From Clostridium sp. (GTDB lineage: Bacteria; Bacillota_A; Clostridia; Lachnospirales; Lachnospiraceae), in contig JAMPAW010000011.1 in assembly GCA_023666975.1 (NCBI GenBank), positions 1 to 34,257 on the forward strand: a stretch of 34,257 nucleotides of DNA, written 5' to 3'. Shown piece after piece: positions 7,614 through 16,244 of the stretch. Both the position numbers and the translations under genes were made by a program. The first letter of the stretch is position 1. Each line of letters begins with the position of its first letter. The notes below the pieces were generated by a model. The model ran no database searches, was not told where the DNA came from, and was given only the letters and a program-made list of their open reading frames with translations.

Positions 7614-8561
7614 CTATGCTTCCTCCCCGTCATTCATCTCAATAAACATATCTTCCAGCGAAGTCTGCTGTCTCTCAATTGCATACACTGAAAAGTGCTT
7701 CCCCACAAGATAACCCAATATGTTATCGCGGACATCTCTGTTGTTTTTTGCCGTTCCGCTATATTCATGGACACCCTTCTCCGTTTCTCCGATATAGCGG
7801 ACGCTGCGAAGCATTTCACAGTTTTCCAGACATGTCGAGATTTTCTCTCTGTCCCCCTTTACCACAAGCCGGTATACATTCTTGCCGCTTCTGCGCTTTG
7901 CAGCGGCAGTGGAATTGTCTAATATAAGCCGCCCGTCTTTGAGCATTAATATATCATTGCACAGCTCCTCAATCTCCGAGAGAATATGCGAGCTTATGAT
8001 AATTGCATGTTCAGGCTGGAGACTCTTAATCAGTCCACGGATCATTCTGGATTCTGCTGGGTCTAATCCGACCAGCGGTTCATCTAAAATCAAAACCGGA
8101 GGGTTGCCTAAGAGCACTTCTGCAAAACCCACTCTCTGCTGTAATCCTTTTGAAAGTTTTTTAATGACCTCACACTGCCTGTCCTCAATATCCACAATTT
8201 GCATCACGCGTAAAACTTCGGCATATTTATCCGGTATTTTTTTCAAATCCGCCGCAAACATCAGATATTCCAGCACTTTCATATTCATATACAGCGGCGG
8301 TTTTTCCGGCAGATACCCGATATATCTTTTTGCTGTTTTCGGCATTTTCCGCATATCTGTCCGATGAATATATACATTTCCCTGCACAGGTTTCAAATAA
8401 CCGGTAAGAATATTCATTGTCGTCGATTTCCCGGCACCGTTTGCTCCTAAAAGTCCGACAATCGCACCCTTTCCAATCCGAAATGAAATATCACGCAAAA
8501 CCTCTCTTTTTCCGTAAGACATTTCCAAATTTTCAACTTCAACCATCACTTCTTTATCCAT
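7614..8561 (-). CDS. ABC transporter ATP-binding protein (GldA-like)
   Basis: This 315-residue ATPase powers the adjacent permease. It shows Walker A GANGAGKST (39-47), signature LSKGLQQRVGFAEVL, Walker B PVLILDEPLVGLDP and the H-loop switch IIISSH. A C-terminal extension of about 90 residues is typical of ABC-2 drug or GldA-type ATPases. I chose the ATG at 8561 because GGAGGAAAAT precedes it. A start 33 nt upstream lacks such a site. Stop and next start are contiguous (TAG ATG), so the ATPase and permease form one operon with the wall-binding protein. Confidence 0.92.
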   Translation of the reverse strand: MDKEVMVEVENLEMSYGKREVLRDISFRIGKGAIVGLLGANGAGKSTTMNILTGYLKPVQGNVYIHRTDMRKMPKTAKRYIGYLPEKPPLYMNMKVLEYLMFAADLKKIPDKYAEVLRVMQIVDIEDRQCEVIKKLSKGLQQRVGFAEVLLGNPPVLILDEPLVGLDPAESRMIRGLIKSLQPEHAIIISSHILSEIEELCNDILMLKDGRLILDNSTAAAKRRSGKNVYRLVVKGDREKISTCLENCEMLRSVRYIGETEKGVHEYSGTAKNNRDVRDNILGYLVGKHFSVYAIERQQTSLEDMFIEMNDGEEA

Positions 8562-8614
8562 ATTTTCCTCCGTCAAAAAAACAAAAAAGACCATGCATTT
8601 AACACAGCCCTTTT

Positions 8615-8643
8615 ATTATACACTAAAATCACAACGGATACAA
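8615..8643 (-). promoter_or_regulatory. Promoter of the ABC transporter operon
   Basis: Minus-strand TTGTAT (8638-8643) and a perfect TATAAT (8615-8620) are 17 bp apart, about 55 bp upstream of the ATPase start. Confidence 0.7.
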
Positions 8644-8702
8644 ACGATTCACTTTTTTTTCACATGTTTTCCGAATTATTACTCTGCCTGACCAGCACAG
8701 AT

Positions 8703-9596
8703 TCAGGACACATTGGCTCTGGGGTGTGTTTTTTCGTACACCTCTTTAAGCTTTGTATTCTCATTTGCCCTGGCGTATATCTGCGTTGTAGAGATATCCG
8801 AATGTCCCAACATCTCCTGCACGGATCGTAAATCCGCCCCATTGTTTACCAAATGCATGGCAAAGGAATGACGTATGGTATGCGGAGTAATATCCTTCTT
8901 GATTCCCGCTTTTGCCGAGTAGTATTTGATAATCTTCCAAAATCCCTGACGTGTCATCGGAGCGCCCTGGCAATTGGTAAATAGATAATCCTGATTCTCC
9001 GTACACATCACCTCTCTGGAATTATGCAGATAATTCTCTAACGCTCCATGGGTTTCCAACGTAAAAGGAATAACCCGCTCTCTGCTGCCGTCATGGCACT
9101 GTATATAATTCATCGTCAGATTGACATCTTTAACCTTCAAACTAATCAGTTCCGAAACCCGTATCCCGGTAGCATACAGCAACTCCAGCATCGCTTTGTC
9201 CCTGATTTCTTTTGGCGTAGCACCATTAGGCTGTTCCAATAAAAGATTGATTTCCTCCACGGTCAGAATAATCGGAATTTTCTTTTCAATCTTCGGCGGC
9301 TTCAACGTGTCACTGGGGTCTTCCGAAATCACTCCCTGTTTTAACAGATACAAAAAGAAAGCCTTAATTGAAGCGATATTTCTGGATACTGTCGCAGAAG
9401 ACATTCCCTTTTTTTCAATCATCAGCACATAGGAATTCAAGTTCGTATTGGTTACCTTCTCCCACTCTTCACAGCCGGAATTTGTTAAAAAACTGTTAAG
9501 TTTTACCAAATCTCTGCGATATGATGCAATTGTATTATTACTGGACTTTTTCACATTCGTCAAATAGTCCACGAACTCGTCTATCCTTTGTACCAT
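8703..9596 (-). CDS. xerD: Tyrosine recombinase XerD-like
   Basis: The 297-residue recombinase probably resolves chromosome dimers at dif with a partner. A SAM-like N-terminal core-binding domain (1-90) precedes the catalytic domain. Visible active-site residues are R146 (ATGIRVSEL), H239 and R242 (HTIRHSF), H265 (LGHSD) and the nucleophile Y274 (TTQIYA). The turn that normally carries the catalytic lysine as GKGxKER reads HDGSRER (168-174), so the lysine position appears to hold D169. The length is normal for XerC/XerD. It follows a probable spoIIM gene, the order known from Bacillus, but has its own promoter. XerD versus XerC/XerA naming rests on this context and overall similarity. Confidence 0.85.
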   Translation of the reverse strand: MVQRIDEFVDYLTNVKKSSNNTIASYRRDLVKLNSFLTNSGCEEWEKVTNTNLNSYVLMIEKKGMSSATVSRNIASIKAFFLYLLKQGVISEDPSDTLKPPKIEKKIPIILTVEEINLLLEQPNGATPKEIRDKAMLELLYATGIRVSELISLKVKDVNLTMNYIQCHDGSRERVIPFTLETHGALENYLHNSREVMCTENQDYLFTNCQGAPMTRQGFWKIIKYYSAKAGIKKDITPHTIRHSFAMHLVNNGADLRSVQEMLGHSDISTTQIYARANENTKLKEVYEKTHPRANVS

Positions 9597-9631
9597 TCCC
9601 TAACCCCTTATTTGTTGTAATCACTGTTACT

Positions 9632-9665
9632 ATTATAATGTTTAATTTACATAAAATCAAACATT
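9632..9665 (-). promoter_or_regulatory. Promoter of xerD with overlapping inverted repeat
   Basis: Minus-strand TTGATT (9655-9660) and TATAAT (9632-9637) are 17 bp apart, about 35 bp upstream of the xerD start. A 7-bp inverted repeat, AATGTTT 9638-9644 with AAACATT 9659-9665, spans the -35 to -10 interval and could be an operator. Confidence 0.65.
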
Positions 9666-9738
9666 ATTTTTTCCGATAATCCTTATAAATCAAGCATTTT
9701 AGCACATTTCCACCAAAGGTGGTGTTTACATAATATTT

Positions 9739-10389
9739 TCATACTAGATATTGGTAAAAAAAGTTTAAAAAAAATTTTTGAATTTTTATTTCCCAAATCA
9801 ATGCCAAAATAATCAACCCACATATTACAAAAAATTTAATAAAGTATTGCGATTTATTAACCTTATACATATATCCCTCTGCGGTGCTGCTCCGCACATT
9901 TATCCAGCGGACACAGAAATATACGGCCAACAGATAGAATACATAATGGGGAAAAAAGCATGCCGCCCCATACCCGATTCCCTTAATCCCATATTGCAGG
10001 ATTACATTGGAAAAAACCATTCCATAAAAAAGACCTGACAAAAAGCCATACACTCCTGCGGCAATCCCATAGGACAGCAATACTCCCATAACCACAAAAA
10101 ACAAAAGCTGTCCGATTCTTTTTCTCAGTATGTAAAATGCCACCTGTAAAACCGGAAGATTCATCACAGCCCCGATAGAATATGATTCTATTCCATTTCT
10201 GAACATACCGGTATTCATAAATGCCATATCTGACAAATAGAACAGTGAACCGGCTACCATCCCCAAAATAACGGTGCCAAAGGTAAGATATTCTATACTT
10301 TTTATTTTATATCCTGCTTCTAATTGATTCTTCATATCAAAATATATGAATAACCGAAATGGTTTATGACAGATATCCTTTCTGAACAT
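9739..10389 (-). CDS. spoIIM: Probable stage II sporulation protein M
   Basis: The 216-residue protein has about five predicted transmembrane segments. After a soluble start (1-30), helices lie near 36-53, 75-90, 93-130 and 140-162, with a final one near 183-200. The stretch YGIKGIGYGAACFFPHYVFY resembles the conserved SpoIIM segment with a Pro-His pair near the last helices. SpoIIM is part of the peptidoglycan-degrading engulfment machine of the sporulating cell. The position immediately upstream of xerD matches the Bacillus spoIIM-xerD order. The start at 10389 is supported by GAGGA five nt upstream. The sequence is divergent, so the name is probable. The gap to xerD contains a small CCACC/GGTGG hairpin (9710-9722) and the xerD promoter. 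Confidence 0.6.
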   Translation of the reverse strand: MFRKDICHKPFRLFIYFDMKNQLEAGYKIKSIEYLTFGTVILGMVAGSLFYLSDMAFMNTGMFRNGIESYSIGAVMNLPVLQVAFYILRKRIGQLLFFVVMGVLLSYGIAAGVYGFLSGLFYGMVFSNVILQYGIKGIGYGAACFFPHYVFYLLAVYFCVRWINVRSSTAEGYMYKVNKSQYFIKFFVICGLIILALIWEIKIQKFFLNFFYQYLV

Positions 10390-10402
10390 TGTTCCTCACA
10401 TG

Positions 10403-10436
10403 AAAAAACCCCAAAGTCACAAAAGACTTTGGGGTT
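10403..10436 (-). terminator. Terminator of rny
   Basis: A 12-bp perfect stem (10407-10418/10425-10436) with a 6-nt loop is followed on the minus strand by a run of U residues (10403-10408). It lies about 30 bp after the rny stop and just upstream of the spoIIM ribosome binding site. Confidence 0.9.
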
Positions 10437-10466
10437 AGCATCCATATTAAAGCAAATACTCTAATT

Positions 10467-12017
10467 CTATTTGGCATAATCCGTAACGCGTGATTCGCGA
10501 ATCAAATTCACCTTAATCTGACCCGGATACTGCAGCTCACTCTCTATCTTCTTAGAGATATCTCTCGCCATAAGTATCATGTCAGAATCGTTAATCTGCT
10601 CTGGAACTACCATAATACGAATCTCTCTACCTGCCTGAATAGCAAAAGTTTTATCAACACCCTTAAAGCTGTTCGCAATATCTTCTAACTGTTTCAACCT
10701 TGTCGTGTATGTTTCCAATGTCTCACGTCTCGCACCTGGACGGGCTGCAGATATCGCATCCGCTGCCTGTACAATACATGCAATCAATGATTCCGGCTCT
10801 ACATCACCGTGATGTGCCTCCACCGCATTGATCACCAATGCCGTTTCCTTGTATTTCCTACATAAGTCCACACCAAGCTGAATGTGAGAACCCTCCATCT
10901 CATGATCCACAGATTTACCAATATCATGTAAAAGACCAGCACGTTTAGCAACTCGAACATCCACACCAATCTCAGCAGCCAATAAACCACATAATTGAGC
11001 CACCTCCATGGAATGTTTCAATGCGTTTTGTCCATAACTTGTTCGGAACTTCATCTTACCAAGCAGACGGATTAATTCAGGATGGATTCCCTGAACACCA
11101 ACCTCAAGAGCGGCGTTCTCACCTTCCTCACGCATCATCTGTTCAACTTCCTTCTGCGCTTTTTCTACCATTTCTTCAATTCTAGCCGGATGGATTCTAC
11201 CATCTACAATCAGCTTCTCCAATGCAATCCTTGCCACTTCTCTCCGCACTGGATCAAAGCTTGATAAAATCACAGCTTCCGGTGTATCATCAATAATCAA
11301 ATCTACACCGGTCAAGGTTTCCAAAGTACGAATATTACGTCCCTCACGACCAATGATTCGACCCTTCATCTCATCATTAGGTAATTGTACTAAAGAAATC
11401 GTAGTTTCGGCAACATGGTCCACAGCACATTTTTGAATGGCTGTAACAACATATTCCTTTGCCTTTTTACTTGCTTCTTCTTTTGCTCTAGTTTCCAATT
11501 CCTTCACTAGAACTGCGGTTTCATGCTTTACTTCATCTTCAACAGTCTTTAATAAATATTCTTTTGCTTGTTCAGAGGTTAATCCAGAGATTCGCTCCAA
11601 TTCCTGCAGCCGTTTTGCTTCAAGCTCTTCAATGTTTGCTTTTTGCTTCTCTAAGACCTGTTCCCTAGATGCAAGGTTTGCCTCTTTCTTTTCAATCGCT
11701 TCTGTCTTACGGTCCAGATTCTCCTCACGGGAAAGCACACGCTTTTCCATTCTCTGTACCTCGTTTCTGCGATCCTTAATCTCTTTATCAAGGTCATTCT
11801 TCGTCTTAATCGACTCTTCCTTCGCCTCTAGGAGAATTTCCTTTTTTCTGGCCTCAGCATTCTTTACAGCTTCATCTATAATCTCTCTCGCTCTGTCCTG
11901 GGCCTCTGAGTTCTTCTTCTCCACTACATTCTTGCGATATGTAACGGAAAGAAACCAGGTTACCGCCACAGCTACGATTAAAATAATAGCAAAACCAATA
12001 AAATGGCTTACTTCCAC
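10467..12017 (-). CDS. rny: Ribonuclease Y
   Basis: RNase Y is the membrane-anchored endoribonuclease that starts mRNA decay in many Firmicutes. The 516-residue protein has the full family layout: an N-terminal transmembrane helix (about 5-25), a long charged coiled coil (about 30-195), a KH RNA-binding domain (about 205-270, [19 protein letters not shown]) and an HD domain (about 330-425) with metal-binding [15 protein letters not shown]. The start codon is GTG at 12017, preceded by AAGGAGG. That ribosome binding site lies inside a 5-bp hairpin touching the start codon. The gene has its own promoter and terminator. Placement downstream of recA matches many Firmicutes. Confidence 0.97.
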   Translation of the reverse strand: MEVSHFIGFAIILIVAVAVTWFLSVTYRKNVVEKKNSEAQDRAREIIDEAVKNAEARKKEILLEAKEESIKTKNDLDKEIKDRRNEVQRMEKRVLSREENLDRKTEAIEKKEANLASREQVLEKQKANIEELEAKRLQELERISGLTSEQAKEYLLKTVEDEVKHETAVLVKELETRAKEEASKKAKEYVVTAIQKCAVDHVAETTISLVQLPNDEMKGRIIGREGRNIRTLETLTGVDLIIDDTPEAVILSSFDPVRREVARIALEKLIVDGRIHPARIEEMVEKAQKEVEQMMREEGENAALEVGVQGIHPELIRLLGKMKFRTSYGQNALKHSMEVAQLCGLLAAEIGVDVRVAKRAGLLHDIGKSVDHEMEGSHIQLGVDLCRKYKETALVINAVEAHHGDVEPESLIACIVQAADAISAARPGARRETLETYTTRLKQLEDIANSFKGVDKTFAIQAGREIRIMVVPEQINDSDMILMARDISKKIESELQYPGQIKVNLIRESRVTDYAK

Positions 12018-12030
12018 AGGAGCACCTCCT
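12018..12030 (-). promoter_or_regulatory. Hairpin covering the rny ribosome binding site
   Basis: On the minus strand AGGAG (12026-12030) pairs with CTCCT (12018-12022) across a 3-nt loop, directly adjacent to the GTG start. A second small hairpin, AAGTG/CACTT (12056-12060/12064-12068), lies upstream in the same leader. Confidence 0.4.
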
Positions 12031-12070
12031 TATTAAGTTATCATGCACCTAACATAAGTGCAACACTTAG

Positions 12071-12099
12071 ATTTTAGCTTTTTTTATGCGTTATGTCAA
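12071..12099 (-). promoter_or_regulatory. Promoter of rny
   Basis: Minus-strand TTGACA (12094-12099) and TAAAAT (12071-12076) are spaced by 17 bp, giving a leader of roughly 45-50 nt before the GTG start. Confidence 0.75.
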
Positions 12100-12124
12100 G
12101 TAAAACAATCATTTAATACAAATA

Positions 12125-12733
12125 TTAGCAATCCTCCAATTCATTTCTAAGTGCCGATTCAATCATAGATACCGAAAATCCCTTACTGTAGAAGTAACGG
12201 AATATTCTCTGACGCTCCCTTGGGTCCCCGACATCTCTTCTGCGGATATATCTGCGAAACTGGTATTCAAATCCGGACTGTTCCGAATAATCATTTACTT
12301 CAAAATAGGCATCCAAAAGCGGTCTGGAGATTCCCTTTTGCTGTAAATCATAGATTAACTGGCGCTTGCTCTTTTTCCGGCCATAAGTACGGATATACAT
12401 CTGAATATAGTTCCCGTCATCAAGATAATGATAAGTCTCCAAAAAAGAAACAACCTGATTAATCACTTCCAAAGGGTAATCATTCTCCTTAAGCTTTGTC
12501 TTCAACATAAATGTAGTCAACGGTCTTCTCTCCAGCAAAAACAAAGCCCGTTCCTTTGCTCTCTTATAGATAACTTCATGTATAATGGTCAAAATCGTTG
12601 TCTCCGGAATCTCCGTCCCCTCTTCAATATGATAGCGTTTCAATTCCTTACCATACAAAGCAAACAAAAATTGATCTTCACCAAAAATACGGTATCTGTT
12701 ATTCTTTGCTGCCTCAATCGCTGTAATCAACAT
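12125..12733 (-). CDS. recX: Regulatory protein RecX
   Basis: RecX binds RecA filaments and modulates RecA activity. The 202-residue protein has the helical repeat pattern of the family: RAKERALFLLERRPLTTFML and KLKENDYPLEVINQVVSFL, followed by YHYLDDGNYIQMYIRTYGRK and KSKRQLIYDLQQKGI. It lies 6 nt after the recA stop and its ribosome binding site (GGAGG) is within the end of recA. The two are therefore co-transcribed and probably translationally coupled. This tight recA-recX order is widespread. Confidence 0.9.
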   Translation of the reverse strand: MLITAIEAAKNNRYRIFGEDQFLFALYGKELKRYHIEEGTEIPETTILTIIHEVIYKRAKERALFLLERRPLTTFMLKTKLKENDYPLEVINQVVSFLETYHYLDDGNYIQMYIRTYGRKKSKRQLIYDLQQKGISRPLLDAYFEVNDYSEQSGFEYQFRRYIRRRDVGDPRERQRIFRYFYSKGFSVSMIESALRNELEDC

Positions 12734-12739
12734 ATCCGG

Positions 12740-13813
12740 CTACTCCTCCGGCTTTATTTGCTCTTTACCCTGATCCGTCCCCCCGGCAGCCGTCTTATCC
12801 TCATCTTGCCGGATTTCCTCAATTAGACCGGCAGCAGCGCGTACCTTTTGTTCCACCTCTGCTGCAATTTCCGGATTATCCTGAAGAAAAATCTTGGAAT
12901 TCTCCCGTCCCTGTCCAATCTTGTCTCCGTTATAGGAAAACCATGCTCCTGACTTGACAATAATATTCTCCTTCACGGCAAGATCAAGAATATCTCCGGT
13001 CTTGGAAATTCCTTTGCCAAACATGATATCAAATTCCGCCTCTCTGAACGGCGGTGCAACCTTATTCTTCACTACCTTCACACGGGTACGGTTACCGATT
13101 ACTTCTCCATTCTGTTTCAGCGTTTCAATCCTTCTGACATCTAAACGGACTGAGGAATAAAACTTAAGTGCCCTGCCTCCGGTAGTCGTCTCCGGATTGC
13201 CAAACATGACACCAACCTTTTCACGAAGCTGATTGATAAAAATAACCACACAGTTTGATCTGCTGATTACTGCTGTGAGTTTACGCAATGCCTGTGACAT
13301 CAGTCTTGCCTGCAGTCCCACATGGGCATCTCCCATCTCTCCGTCTATCTCTGCTTTGGGCACCAATGCTGCCACGGAGTCAATAATAATCACATCTACA
13401 GCTCCGGAACGCACCATCGTTTCGGTAATTTCCAATGCCTGTTCACCGTTGTCCGGCTGTGATATGTATAAATTGTTGATATCCACGCCGATATTCCCGG
13501 CATAAACAGGGTCCAATGCATGTTCCGCATCAATAAATCCTGCTATCCCGCCGCTCTTTTGTACCTCTGCCACAACATGCAGTGCCACCGTGGTCTTACC
13601 ACTGGATTCCGGTCCGTATATCTCAATAATTCTTCCCTTAGGCACACCGCCTATTCCCAACGCCAAATCCAGACTCAAAGAGCCGGTAGGAACCGCCTCT
13701 ACATTCATATTGGCTGCCGTATCCCCTAATTTCATTACTGTGCCTTTACCAAATTGTTTCTCAATATTTGCAAGTGCTGCATCTAATGCTTTCATTTTCT
13801 CTTCGTTCGCCAT
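12740..13813 (-). CDS. recA: Recombinase RecA
   Basis: RecA forms filaments on single-stranded DNA for strand exchange and triggers LexA self-cleavage. The 357-residue protein begins [10 protein letters not shown]. Walker A is GPESSGKT (67-74). Other conserved segments are [44 protein letters not shown] and the ssDNA-binding loop. It ends in an acidic tail. I chose the ATG at 13813 because AGGAGG precedes it; an in-frame start 57 nt upstream lies within the promoter region and can be excluded. A LexA-type box sits between promoter and start, consistent with SOS control. recX follows in the same transcript. Confidence 0.98.
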   Translation of the reverse strand: MANEEKMKALDAALANIEKQFGKGTVMKLGDTAANMNVEAVPTGSLSLDLALGIGGVPKGRIIEIYGPESSGKTTVALHVVAEVQKSGGIAGFIDAEHALDPVYAGNIGVDINNLYISQPDNGEQALEITETMVRSGAVDVIIIDSVAALVPKAEIDGEMGDAHVGLQARLMSQALRKLTAVISRSNCVVIFINQLREKVGVMFGNPETTTGGRALKFYSSVRLDVRRIETLKQNGEVIGNRTRVKVVKNKVAPPFREAEFDIMFGKGISKTGDILDLAVKENIIVKSGAWFSYNGDKIGQGRENSKIFLQDNPEIAAEVEQKVRAAAGLIEEIRQDEDKTAAGGTDQGKEQIKPEE

Positions 13814-13826
13814 TGTACCAACCTCC

Positions 13827-13840
13827 TGAACATTTGTTCG
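13827..13840. promoter_or_regulatory. LexA (SOS) box of recA
   Basis: On the minus strand the sequence reads CGAACAAATGTTCA, a one-mismatch fit to the Gram-positive LexA pattern CGAAC-N4-GTTCG. It lies just downstream of the recA -10 box and touches the ribosome binding site. Confidence 0.85.
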
Positions 13841-13848
13841 TTTTCTCA

Positions 13849-13877
13849 ATAATAATATATTCGCTGCCACTTGTCAA
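13849..13877 (-). promoter_or_regulatory. Promoter of recA-recX
   Basis: Minus-strand TTGACA (13872-13877) and TATTAT (13849-13854) are spaced by 17 bp. The LexA box lies immediately downstream. Confidence 0.85.
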
Positions 13878-13884
13878 CTAAAAA

Positions 13885-13902
13885 ATCGAATATACTTTCG
13901 AT
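13885..13902. promoter_or_regulatory. Second palindrome upstream of recA
   Basis: ATCGAA (13885-13890) and TTCGAT (13897-13902) flank a 6-bp spacer, 8 bp upstream of the recA -35 box. It is not a standard Gram-positive LexA site. It may be another operator for recA or for the divergent tmcAL. Confidence 0.35.
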
Positions 13903-13995
13903 TTCTCATCTGGCATATGACAGACTATAATTGCGATAAACCATGGAAAATATGTGATAACCCAGATAAAATGATACCATTACTTTATCATTTTC

Positions 13996-14024
13996 TTTAC
14001 ACTTTGTAAATAGTATTATAAAAT
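13996..14024 (+). promoter_or_regulatory. Promoter of tmcAL-ylbJ
   Basis: TTTACA (13996-14001) and TAAAAT (14019-14024) are 17 bp apart, about 40 bp before the tmcAL ATG. A perfect 9-bp inverted repeat (13968-13976/13986-13994) ends just upstream of the -35 box. Confidence 0.65.
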
Positions 14025-14064
14025 TACATGGATAAGCCAAAAAAACAGCTGTAAGGAGTATGTC

Positions 14065-15300
14065 ATGAAACACATTGGACTAATTGCCGAATATAATCCG
14101 TTCCACAACGGACACCAATATCAGATAAACAAAATCAAATCCCTTTTTCCAGAAAAGAAACTTGTCGTCGTAATGAGCGGGGACTACGTGCAGCGTGGTG
14201 AACCGGCTATCTACAACAAATACCTGCGTACACGCTGTGCACTGGAAGCAGGTGCAGACGTAGTCCTCGAACTTCCGTCCCGCTACGCTGCTTCCAGCGC
14301 CGAACACTTTGCTTTCGCCGGAGTACTATCTCTTGCCTCCACAGGCATTGTCGACACACTTTGCTTCGGTGCCGAGAATCCGGACCTTTCCATATTTCAA
14401 CGTCTGGCTTCACTCTTCAATGACGAACCAGAGGATTACCGCCGACTGTTAAAACAATATCTGAAAAGCGGCGCCTCCTATCCGAAAGCAAGGGAGCTGT
14501 CTGCCTCCTCCTGCTTTCAGGACAAATCCGTTGAAGTGTTTTTACGGCAGCCAAACAATATTCTCGGCATAGAATACATCAGAGCCATTCATGCCTGCGG
14601 CCTGAAGCTTACTCCGGTCATTATCGAACGCACTGGAAACGGACACCATGATTTATCTACACAGCAGAATTTCTGTTCCGCATCGGCACTCCGGCAGGAA
14701 ATTCAGACTGTTGATGCCACAAAACAATCCTGTCCACATTTACACCGTTGGATTCCTCCCCATGCAGATGAAATCCTGTCGTCATCTCCCTATGCCAAAC
14801 CTCTATTTTTATCGGATTTTTATCCGCTTTTGCAATATGCCCTCTGGCAGGAAAATTCCTACGACAAATATGACGAAGTCTCCAGTGAAATTTCCAACCG
14901 GTTATCCTCCCTTGCCGGATATCCGGCAGATATACAGACTATGATCGAATACCTCTCTGTGAAAAACCTCACCCAAGCCCGGATACAGCGGGCACTGTTA
15001 AATATCCTGCTCAAGCGTCGCAAAAGCGATATGCCCTGGCACAGAGAAAAAACGGAAATCGCTTATCTCCGCCTTCTGGGATTCCGCAGCACGGCCTCTT
15101 TTCTGCTAAAAGACATACAGGAAAACGGCGAAGTTCCGATTATCAACAAGGTTGCCAATGCCCGCAAAATACTGCCGGTCTCTGCAAACCGGCAATTTGA
15201 GCACGACCTCCGGTGCAGTGCACTCTACCGTCAGGTCTTCCATAACAAGTACGGCATCCTCATGCCCACAGAATATGAACATTCGGTCATAATTATCTAA
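14065..15300 (+). CDS. tmcAL: tRNA(Met) cytidine acetate ligase
   Basis: TmcAL (formerly YlbM) activates acetate with ATP and acetylates the wobble cytidine of elongator tRNA-Met. The 411-residue protein has the HIGH-type nucleotidyltransferase motif HNGH (14-17) after GLIAEYNPF. Conserved VVVMSGDYVQRGEPAI, GADVVLELP and the FGAE segment follow, and the length is right for the family. A ribosome binding site TAAGGAG lies about 8 nt upstream. It is divergent from recA and followed by ylbJ. With the nearby convergent rsmD-coaD this recreates the ylb neighbourhood of Bacillus. Confidence 0.93.
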   Translation: MKHIGLIAEYNPFHNGHQYQINKIKSLFPEKKLVVVMSGDYVQRGEPAIYNKYLRTRCALEAGADVVLELPSRYAASSAEHFAFAGVLSLASTGIVDTLCFGAENPDLSIFQRLASLFNDEPEDYRRLLKQYLKSGASYPKARELSASSCFQDKSVEVFLRQPNNILGIEYIRAIHACGLKLTPVIIERTGNGHHDLSTQQNFCSASALRQEIQTVDATKQSCPHLHRWIPPHADEILSSSPYAKPLFLSDFYPLLQYALWQENSYDKYDEVSSEISNRLSSLAGYPADIQTMIEYLSVKNLTQARIQRALLNILLKRRKSDMPWHREKTEIAYLRLLGFRSTASFLLKDIQENGEVPIINKVANARKILPVSANRQFEHDLRCSALYRQVFHNKYGILMPTEYEHSVIII

Positions 15301-15342
15301 AAACGCCATAGAATAAAACAAATGATTTCTCATGGAGCTGCG

Positions 15343-16221
15343 ATGAAACAGTTTGTGCTGATGCTTTTGCTTTTATTCTGTCTGCTGATTTTTCACCGTG
15401 AGACTGTTGACGGTGTACAAAACGGCCTGCTGCTCTGGTATCAGACGCTAATCCCTTCTCTTCTGCCTTTCATTCTGGTAACGAATGCCCTATCAGAAAC
15501 GAACGCCTATCAGTCTGCTGCCTCCTACTTTCAAAAATACTGCCCCCACCGCATTTATGAGATTATGGCTGTCCTGCTGGGGAATCTATGCGGCTATCCC
15601 ATTGGAGGGAAAATTATCAGCGACTTTGTCAAAAACCGATATATCGATCCATTTCACGGCAATCGGCTGCTGTCGCTTTCCAGTCAGTCCAGCCCCATGT
15701 TTCTAATCGGCTATGTATATGTACATATACTAAACGAATCCATTCCGCTGTCCGTCTTTTTGCTGAGTATTTACCTGCCGGTTCTTATCTACTATCTCCT
15801 CTTTGCCCTGTGCCACAGGCAGGAATACTTTGTTCCGTCCTCTTTCACTGCAAAACGCCCCTGTATCAGTGATACTTTTCTGCACTCTGTCCAGATTATG
15901 GTAAGCATCGGAATATACGTCATCATTTTTTCCGTCCTGCTCAATATCTTACTTCCTGTATGTAAAATGCCGCCACTAAAGGTTATCCTCTCCTTTGCAG
16001 AAATCACCACCGGCCTGAAGCTGTTAAACAGCCTGGCACTGTCACCGGGCCTGCAGCTTTCATTAATCTGCGCTCTCTCCGCCTTCGGAGGGCTTTGCAG
16101 TGCTTTCCAGATTAAAGGAGTGCTCGATTACTCCGAATCATCAATCAAAAAATACCTGCTGGATAAGCTGTTCTTATCCGCAGGTACCTTTTTTCTCATG
16201 GAACTCTATCTGCATATCTGA
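15343..16221 (+). CDS. ylbJ: Sporulation integral membrane protein YlbJ-like
   Basis: This 292-residue polytopic membrane protein has about seven to eight hydrophobic segments. It carries a gate/nucleoside-recognition-like core: LIPSLLPFILVTNALS near 36-51, the conserved GNLCGYPIGGKIISDF near 80-95, and a mirrored SFAEITTGLKLL with ALSAFGGLCSAFQI near the C-terminus. YlbJ is a sporulation protein in Bacillus; its transported substrate is not established. I chose the ATG at 15343 because GGAG lies 6-7 nt before it; an in-frame start 21 nt upstream has no such site. It is probably co-transcribed with tmcAL, 42 bp upstream. Confidence 0.8.
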   Translation: MKQFVLMLLLLFCLLIFHRETVDGVQNGLLLWYQTLIPSLLPFILVTNALSETNAYQSAASYFQKYCPHRIYEIMAVLLGNLCGYPIGGKIISDFVKNRYIDPFHGNRLLSLSSQSSPMFLIGYVYVHILNESIPLSVFLLSIYLPVLIYYLLFALCHRQEYFVPSSFTAKRPCISDTFLHSVQIMVSIGIYVIIFSVLLNILLPVCKMPPLKVILSFAEITTGLKLLNSLALSPGLQLSLICALSAFGGLCSAFQIKGVLDYSESSIKKYLLDKLFLSAGTFFLMELYLHI

Positions 16222-16244
16222 TGTCAACTCCTATACCGTCAAAA

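Noticed and set aside
9710..9722. CCACC/GGTGG hairpin after spoIIM as a terminator
   Set aside because: Only a 5-bp stem with no U tract on the minus strand.
11437..12036. Ser/Phe-rich plus-strand frame opposite rny
   Set aside because: It is the antisense of the rny coiled-coil region; composition is explained by the Glu/Lys/Ala codons of rny.
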